A stretch of DNA of 64,000 nt from assembly GCF_003703975.1 (NCBI RefSeq), contig NZ_QTJY01000008.1, positions 124,001 to 188,000 on the forward strand, given 5' to 3'. The position numbers and the translations under genes were made by a program. Below, one piece after another: positions 59,843-64,000 of the stretch; the stretch's first letter is position 1; every line of letters starts with the position of its first letter. The DNA comes from Larkinella soli. GTDB taxonomy: Bacteria > Bacteroidota > Bacteroidia > Cytophagales > Spirosomataceae. The notes under the pieces were generated by a model. It did no database searches. It saw nothing but the letters and a program-made list of their open reading frames with translations, and was not told the DNA's origin.

Positions 59843-61123
59843 CTACTTCGTCAGCCGGTAGATGAGCAGGGCGGCCCGCTGGATCAGCAGCGGATACTCT
59901 TTCAGGTTGATGGTCTCCTCGATGCTGTGGGCGCCCCGGCCCGAAGCGCCCAGACCGTCGAGGCAGGGCAGGTATTGGGCCACGAACGAGACGTCGCCGG
60001 CCCCGCGCGCACCCGGGTCGCCGGAAAGCACCGGCCCCAGCCCCATGTCGCGGCTGAGCTGGTCGACCACTTTCCGCAGGTTCTCGTTCTTGTCCGAAGG
60101 CTCCATGGCCGGGATGCCGTCCTCGAAGGTGATGGTGGCTTTGGTCAGCGGCAGGCTCTTTTCGACGATCTCACGCATCCGGGCGCGGGCGCTTTCCTTC
60201 TGGGCTTCGGAGATGAACCGCAGGTCGCCCTTGACGAGGGCCACCGGGGCTACGATGTTGGTCTTGCCGCTGGTTTCGGCTTTGGCCGAGGCCGCATCAT
60301 AGCGGACGTCGGAGCCGCCGACGATCAGGCCGGGGTTGAATGTCAGGTACTTCTCCTGCCCCAGCGCCCGCCGGAACTCGTTCAGGATGCGGGCGGCTTC
60401 GAAGATGGCCCCGTAGCCGAGGTCGCTGAAAATCCGCGACGAGTGGCCCGTCCGGGAGGCAATTTTCAGCGTCCAGCTGCTGGAACCCCGTCGTCCGGTG
60501 GTGACGTGGGTCAGCCCCTGCGCCCCCTCGAAGGCCAGCGCCAGGTCGCATTTCCGGGCCCGTTCGATGAAATCGCGCCGGCTTTCAGGGCCGCCACCGC
60601 TCTCCTCGTCGCCCGTGAAATAGACCGTTATGGAGGTGTCGTCGAGGAGGCCGTGGGCGTGCAGCGCTTTCAGGGCCGCGATGATCAGCACGTCGCCCCC
60701 CTTCATGTCGTTGGCGCCCTGGCCGGCGGCCGTCGAGTCGTTCACGCGGGTAAAGGGATCGAACGGCAGGCTCTTTTCAAAGACCGTGTCGAGGTGGCCG
60801 ATCAGGAACAGTTTTTTCCCCCGATTGCCTTGGCGCGTCGCCACCAGGTGCCCTGCCCGCCCGAGCGAATCCGGCAGCGGCACCCACTCGGTTTTAAAGC
60901 CGAGCTTCTCAAATTCGGCGGCCATCAGCCGGCCGTTCTCCCGGACACCCTCCAGGTTCAGCGTCCCGCTGTTGACATTGACGACTTTTTCAAGAAACTG
61001 CTCCGTTTCGGGCTGAATCTGCCGGGCCGTGGCCAGGACTTTTTTCTCGACGGCCGACAGCGACTGTCCGGAAACCAGGCCGGAGAGAGACAGGAAAAAT
61101 GCAGTGACGTACAGTTTGAGCAT
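59843..61123 (-). CDS. M20 family metallopeptidase (carboxypeptidase G2-like), exported
   Basis: A 426-aa dizinc peptidase with a signal peptide (YVTAFFLSLSGLVSGQ, about 4-19). Metal ligands are visible: His in LIGHLDTVF, Asp in GQGANDMKGGD, Glu-Glu in TGDEESGG (general base and ligand), a further Asp/Glu around SRDMGLG and the last His near GRGAHSIEE. The dimerisation domain lies in the middle. Family members hydrolyse terminal Glu or dipeptides; the closest by motif is glutamate carboxypeptidase (CPG2 type). It follows the AraC gene by 4 bp on the same strand, so they form an operon. Confidence 0.93.
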   Translation of the reverse strand: MLKLYVTAFFLSLSGLVSGQSLSAVEKKVLATARQIQPETEQFLEKVVNVNSGTLNLEGVRENGRLMAAEFEKLGFKTEWVPLPDSLGRAGHLVATRQGNRGKKLFLIGHLDTVFEKSLPFDPFTRVNDSTAAGQGANDMKGGDVLIIAALKALHAHGLLDDTSITVYFTGDEESGGGPESRRDFIERARKCDLALAFEGAQGLTHVTTGRRGSSSWTLKIASRTGHSSRIFSDLGYGAIFEAARILNEFRRALGQEKYLTFNPGLIVGGSDVRYDAASAKAETSGKTNIVAPVALVKGDLRFISEAQKESARARMREIVEKSLPLTKATITFEDGIPAMEPSDKNENLRKVVDQLSRDMGLGPVLSGDPGARGAGDVSFVAQYLPCLDGLGASGRGAHSIEETINLKEYPLLIQRAALLIYRLTK

Positions 61124-61127
61124 ACAA

Positions 61128-62009
61128 TCAGACGGGTTTTTCGGCGTAGGCTTTCTGGTAGTTCTGGGGGCTTTTGCCCGTAATGGCCTTGAAGTATTTG
61201 TGAAAGCAGGTAAAGCTGTTGAAGCCGCTTTCGTAACAGAGCTGTTTGATGCTCAGGTTATTATCGATCAGCAGCTTGCAGGCGTACCCGACCCGGATTT
61301 CCTGGAGAAACTGCGAGTAGGTCTTGCCCGTCCGGGATTTGAAATACCGGCAGAAGGAGTTGGGCACCAGCCCGGCCACCGAAGCGATCTCCTCCAGCGC
61401 AATCTTCTGGCGGAAGTGCCGGAAGGTGTAGTCGTAGATGATGTTGATCCGCTCGTTTTCCGACTCCGGGAAATTATACTGAAAACCCAGCGACGACAGC
61501 ACCACCACCTGCTCCGGCCGGGCCGTGGCCACCGCCATCAGACACTCGACCAGCCCCAGAATGCGGTAGGGACCTTCCGCCTGATGAAGTTTTTCCATCA
61601 GGTCCATCACCCGCGCCCGCAGGTCACCCCGCAGCAGAATGCCGCGCCGGGCTTTCTCCAGCACGGTTTTCAGCGGTTTGTTCTCCGGCAGATTCAGAAA
61701 CCGGTCGCCCCAGAAGTTTTCCGTGAAATGGACTACCGTGGCGAAGGGCGATTCCTGCTGCCCCTCCCGGAAACAGCCGTCGTCATACCGCCAGTAGTGC
61801 GGCAGGTTCGACCCGACCAGCACCACGTCGCCCGGCTCGAACCGCTTGATGTGGTCGCCGACGAACTGGGTGCCGCTGCCTTTGTGAAACCGGATCAGTT
61901 CCACCTCCGGATGGTAGTGCCAGGAGTTGTTGACGTTCGGAATCCGGTCCTGACGGACGCTGAATGAATGCGAGGGGTTAGTCGGGACCTTGAGAAGGTG
62001 GGGCTTCAT
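61128..62009 (-). CDS. AraC-family regulator with cupin sensor domain
   Basis: A 293-aa regulator. The N-terminal cupin (about 20-110; NSWHYHPEVELIRFHKGSGTQ, RFEPGDVVLVGSNLPHYWR) binds a small ligand, often a sugar; the C-terminal part has two HTH motifs (LEEIASVAGLVPNSFCRYFK and QLCYESGFNSFTCFHKYFKA). It is upstream of the M20 peptidase in an operon and divergent from a zinc dehydrogenase across a 179-bp AT-rich region; this suggests it controls the dehydrogenase in response to a sugar-like inducer. Confidence 0.93.
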   Translation of the reverse strand: MKPHLLKVPTNPSHSFSVRQDRIPNVNNSWHYHPEVELIRFHKGSGTQFVGDHIKRFEPGDVVLVGSNLPHYWRYDDGCFREGQQESPFATVVHFTENFWGDRFLNLPENKPLKTVLEKARRGILLRGDLRARVMDLMEKLHQAEGPYRILGLVECLMAVATARPEQVVVLSSLGFQYNFPESENERINIIYDYTFRHFRQKIALEEIASVAGLVPNSFCRYFKSRTGKTYSQFLQEIRVGYACKLLIDNNLSIKQLCYESGFNSFTCFHKYFKAITGKSPQNYQKAYAEKPV

Positions 62010-62188
62010 ACGATAAATATTCTCTTAAAAAACCGATACCTCTCTAAAGTATGTTAAAATCTGTTACTACTCGGGTAAAAATAGACAAATAGTTATTTCT
62101 AAATATTTTTCCTTTGCATTGTTCAATTCCCCGATTCAGCCGAAGCCGGCCGAACCGGAGCCGATTTCTGATAGACAACCTGAGAACG
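62010..62188. promoter_or_regulatory. AT-rich divergent regulatory region
   Basis: Between the AraC gene and the dehydrogenase gene. Contains TTCCTTTG (62109-62116), one base off the -7 consensus, about 72 bp before the dehydrogenase start. No clear operator dyad was found. Confidence 0.4.
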
Positions 62189-63208
62189 ATGGAAATGCTG
62201 GTCTGTACCACTCCCGGACAATTTGAATACCGACAGGGCGAAAAGCCGCAACCCGCGCCGGGAATGGCCATTCTCCGCATCCGCCGGATCGGCATCTGCG
62301 GCACGGATCTTCACGCCTTCGAGGGCACGCAGCCTTATTTTCAATACCCGCGCATTCTGGGCCACGAGCTGGCCGGAGAACTGGTGGAAGCGGACGGCGC
62401 CGACGGCTTTGAACCGGGCGAAACCGTGACCTTCATTCCCTATTTCAACTGCGGCACCTGCGTCGCCTGCCGGGCCGGCAAATCCAACTGCTGCGCCCGG
62501 CTGGAGGTAGCGGGCGTCCACATCGACGGCGGGATGACCGAATACCTGTCGGTGCCCTCCTATTCGCTGGTCCACGGCGGGGGGCTGAGCTTCGACGAAC
62601 TGGCGCTGGTGGAGCCGCTCGCCATCGGGGCGCACGGCGTCCGGCGGGCGGGCATCCAGCCCGGCGAGTTCGTGCTGGTGATCGGGGCCGGGCCGATCGG
62701 GCTGGGCGTGATGGAGTTTGCCCGGATTGCCGGCGCCGAAGTCATCGCCATGGACCTTAATGAGAGCCGGCTGGCGTTCTGCGCCGAAAACCTCGGGATT
62801 CCGCACACGGTGAACGCCCGTGCATCCGACGTCATGGAACGGCTCCGTACGCTGACCGGGGGCGACATGCCGACGGTGGTCATCGACGCCACCGGCAACC
62901 TGACGGCCATCAACAACAGCTTTGCCTACCTGGCCCACGGTGCCCGCTACGTGCTGGTCGGCTTGCAGAAAGGCGACATTAGGCTGAGCCATCCGGAGTT
63001 TCATAAACGGGAAGCCACGCTGATGAGCAGCCGCAACGCCACCCGCCAGGACTTTGAACACGTGATCGGCTGTATGAAGCAGGGCCTCATCCGCCCGACC
63101 ACCTACATCACCCACCGGGTGCTGTTCGGGGAAGTGAAGGAGCAGTTCCGGAGCTGGCTGGACCCGGCCCGCGGAGTCATCAAGGCCATGATCGAGATCG
63201 ATACCTAA
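62189..63208 (+). CDS. Zinc-type polyol/sugar-acid dehydrogenase (MDR family)
   Basis: A 339-aa medium-chain dehydrogenase. Catalytic zinc ligands Cys37 (GICGTDLH) and His59-Glu60 (GHELAGE), structural zinc cysteines in NCGTCVACRAGKSNCC (87-102), and the NAD-binding motif VIGAGPIGLG (about 173-182). The sequence is of the sorbitol/L-idonate/L-galactonate dehydrogenase type that oxidises secondary alcohols of polyols or sugar acids. Start at ATG 62189; a second in-frame ATG (62195) gives a protein two residues shorter. Control by the divergent AraC cupin regulator is likely. Exact substrate unknown. Confidence 0.92.
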   Translation: MEMLVCTTPGQFEYRQGEKPQPAPGMAILRIRRIGICGTDLHAFEGTQPYFQYPRILGHELAGELVEADGADGFEPGETVTFIPYFNCGTCVACRAGKSNCCARLEVAGVHIDGGMTEYLSVPSYSLVHGGGLSFDELALVEPLAIGAHGVRRAGIQPGEFVLVIGAGPIGLGVMEFARIAGAEVIAMDLNESRLAFCAENLGIPHTVNARASDVMERLRTLTGGDMPTVVIDATGNLTAINNSFAYLAHGARYVLVGLQKGDIRLSHPEFHKREATLMSSRNATRQDFEHVIGCMKQGLIRPTTYITHRVLFGEVKEQFRSWLDPARGVIKAMIEIDT

Positions 63209-63231
63209 CCCTTAATTCTCAGACGACACCG

Positions 63232-63822
63232 ATGAGCTACAGAACCGTTACCATGGCTGAAAACGAACAGTTGCTCTGGGCGCAGTTTCAGGAGGGCGAC
63301 CCGGCTGCGTTCGGATGTCTGATCAGGAAATACTACCGACCGCTGTTCCAGTATTCGACCCGGTTCACCCGCGACCGCGCCCAGATCGAAGACTGCATTC
63401 AGGACTGTTTCCTGTATCTCTGGGAACACCGCCAGGGCCTGAGCGTGCCGGTATCGGTGAAGCTGTATCTGCTGAAATCGCTCCGCAACCGCCTGCTGCT
63501 GGAGATCAAAAAGGCGTCGGGAACGGCCACCTCGACCCTTTCGGAGGCAGATGCCGAAACCGACAATGTCGAACAGTGGCTGATTCAGGAAGAAACCGGT
63601 CTGGAACACCTACAGCGGCTGAAGCACCTGGTGGCGCGGCTGCCCGAGCGCCAGCGGGAAGCACTATACCTGAAATACTTCGAAGACCTCTCCAACGACC
63701 AGATCGCCCAGGTGATGGGAATTAACAGGCAGTCGGCGGCCAATTTCCTGTTCCGCGCCCTCGGCGCCCTGCGCGAACACTGGTACCAGCTCCCCGCCCT
63801 GCTGGTCTGCTTCTTTTATTAG
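63232..63822 (+). CDS. ECF-type RNA polymerase sigma factor
   Basis: A 196-aa ECF sigma-70 factor of the Bacteroidota expansion-type. Region 2 (about 20-85; AFGCLIRKYYRPLFQYSTRF, IEDCIQDCFLYLWEHR) and region 4 (about 125-180; LVARLPERQREALYLKYFEDLSNDQIAQVMGINRQSAANFL) are normal; the rest of the C terminus (LPALLVCFFY) is hydrophobic. No FecR-like anti-sigma gene is visible directly after it; a new gene begins at 63960. Proteins of this type usually drive susCD or other TonB-linked loci. It starts 23 bp after the dehydrogenase stop, so read-through is possible. Confidence 0.93.
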   Translation: MSYRTVTMAENEQLLWAQFQEGDPAAFGCLIRKYYRPLFQYSTRFTRDRAQIEDCIQDCFLYLWEHRQGLSVPVSVKLYLLKSLRNRLLLEIKKASGTATSTLSEADAETDNVEQWLIQEETGLEHLQRLKHLVARLPERQREALYLKYFEDLSNDQIAQVMGINRQSAANFLFRALGALREHWYQLPALLVCFFY

Positions 63823-63909
63823 ACCGGAAGTTACCCCTTCAAACCCTCCATTTATTCAGTCGAAAGCCCCGCGGGTTGATCTTCCCTCGTGTCCGGCCGG
63901 AGGCTGCCC

Positions 63910-63917
63910 TACATTTG
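63910..63917 (+). promoter_or_regulatory. -7 promoter element TACATTTG
   Basis: Exact TAnnTTTG match, 42 bp before the ATG of the gene entering the window end. Confidence 0.55.
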
Positions 63918-63959
63918 CCGAACAGTTAGTTAACGAATCCACACCATTTTCCCTCTTGT

Positions 63960-64000
63960 ATGAAACACCTCTCTATCCGCATCCTGCTGGGGTGCTGGCT
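63960..64000 (+). CDS. Start of a further gene (partial, exported?)
   Basis: ATG at 63960 opens MKHLSIRILLGCW, which runs off the window. The start is basic then hydrophobic, like a signal peptide. Preceded by a promoter element and an ECF sigma gene, it could be a TonB-linked receptor or anti-sigma factor, but the family cannot be told from 13 residues. Confidence 0.45.
   Translation, partial: MKHLSIRILLGCW

Overview
The window looks like chromosomal DNA from a GC-rich member of the Bacteroidota, most likely the order Cytophagales (Spirosoma/Larkinella-like). Supporting signs are a SusC/SusD pair, a type IX secretion (T9SS) C-terminal sorting domain, three LytS/LytTR two-component pairs, ScyD/ScyE-like and DUF2846 proteins, and several promoters with the Bacteroidota -7 element TAnnTTTG placed about 20-55 bp before start codons. 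I see no tRNA, rRNA, CRISPR array, prophage or intact insertion sequence. Genus is inference; no database search was run.

Layout. 0-2.6 kb: end of a Pro-rich protein, an MpaB/Lcp-type oxygenase, mnmE. 2.8-9.7 kb: exported carbohydrate-active proteins (a pectate-lyase-3-type beta-helix and a large GH44 enzyme with a T9SS tail). 9.9-19.0 kb: LytS/LytTR pairs 1 and 2 flank small metabolic/regulatory operons (RibD_C-type reductase, NTF2-like and AraC; a second AraC divergent from a membrane protein and an SDR); a nested palindromic repeat sits at 16.84-17.17 kb. 19.2-28.2 kb: tripartite RND efflux operon, a beta-barrel protein, a DUF2846 protein and LytS/LytTR pair 3. 28.3-34.7 kb: DNA-damage/mutagenesis island with a dnaE-type polymerase, an uncharacterised 139-aa protein and a Y-family polymerase on the minus strand, divergent from a LexA-like HTH-S24 regulator and an SRAP (YedK/HMCES) protein. 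34.8-38.1 kb: pta-ackA. 38.1-42 kb: repeat-rich accessory stretch with a receiver protein whose phospho-acceptor Asp is Glu, a YdeI-like protein, a probable structured small RNA and a Xre-RES toxin-antitoxin pair. 42.1-47.9 kb: susC-susD and a lipoprotein. 47.9-58.3 kb: imelysin-like/di-heme peroxidase fusion, PhoX-like lipoprotein, small proteins, hydrolase, PAS histidine kinase, PadR module, ScyD/ScyE lipoprotein. 58.4-64 kb: flavin oxidoreductase with a damaged or non-ATG start, M20 peptidase, AraC, zinc dehydrogenase, ECF sigma factor and the start of another gene.

The strongest candidate for an undescribed system is the damage-tolerance island at 28.3-34.7 kb. The divergent intergenic region (32.87-33.10 kb) carries four copies of a dyad TGTAA-N6-TTACA (three exact, one with a single mismatch). 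Three are spaced 22-23 bp apart next to the polymerase operon and one is near the regulator promoter. I infer that the S24 protein represses both transcription units through this operator and is inactivated on DNA damage, giving a LexA-like regulon with its own operator and a small partner protein in the place ImuA/ImuB hold elsewhere. Second in interest is a compact structured RNA at about 40.50-40.64 kb with its own promoter.
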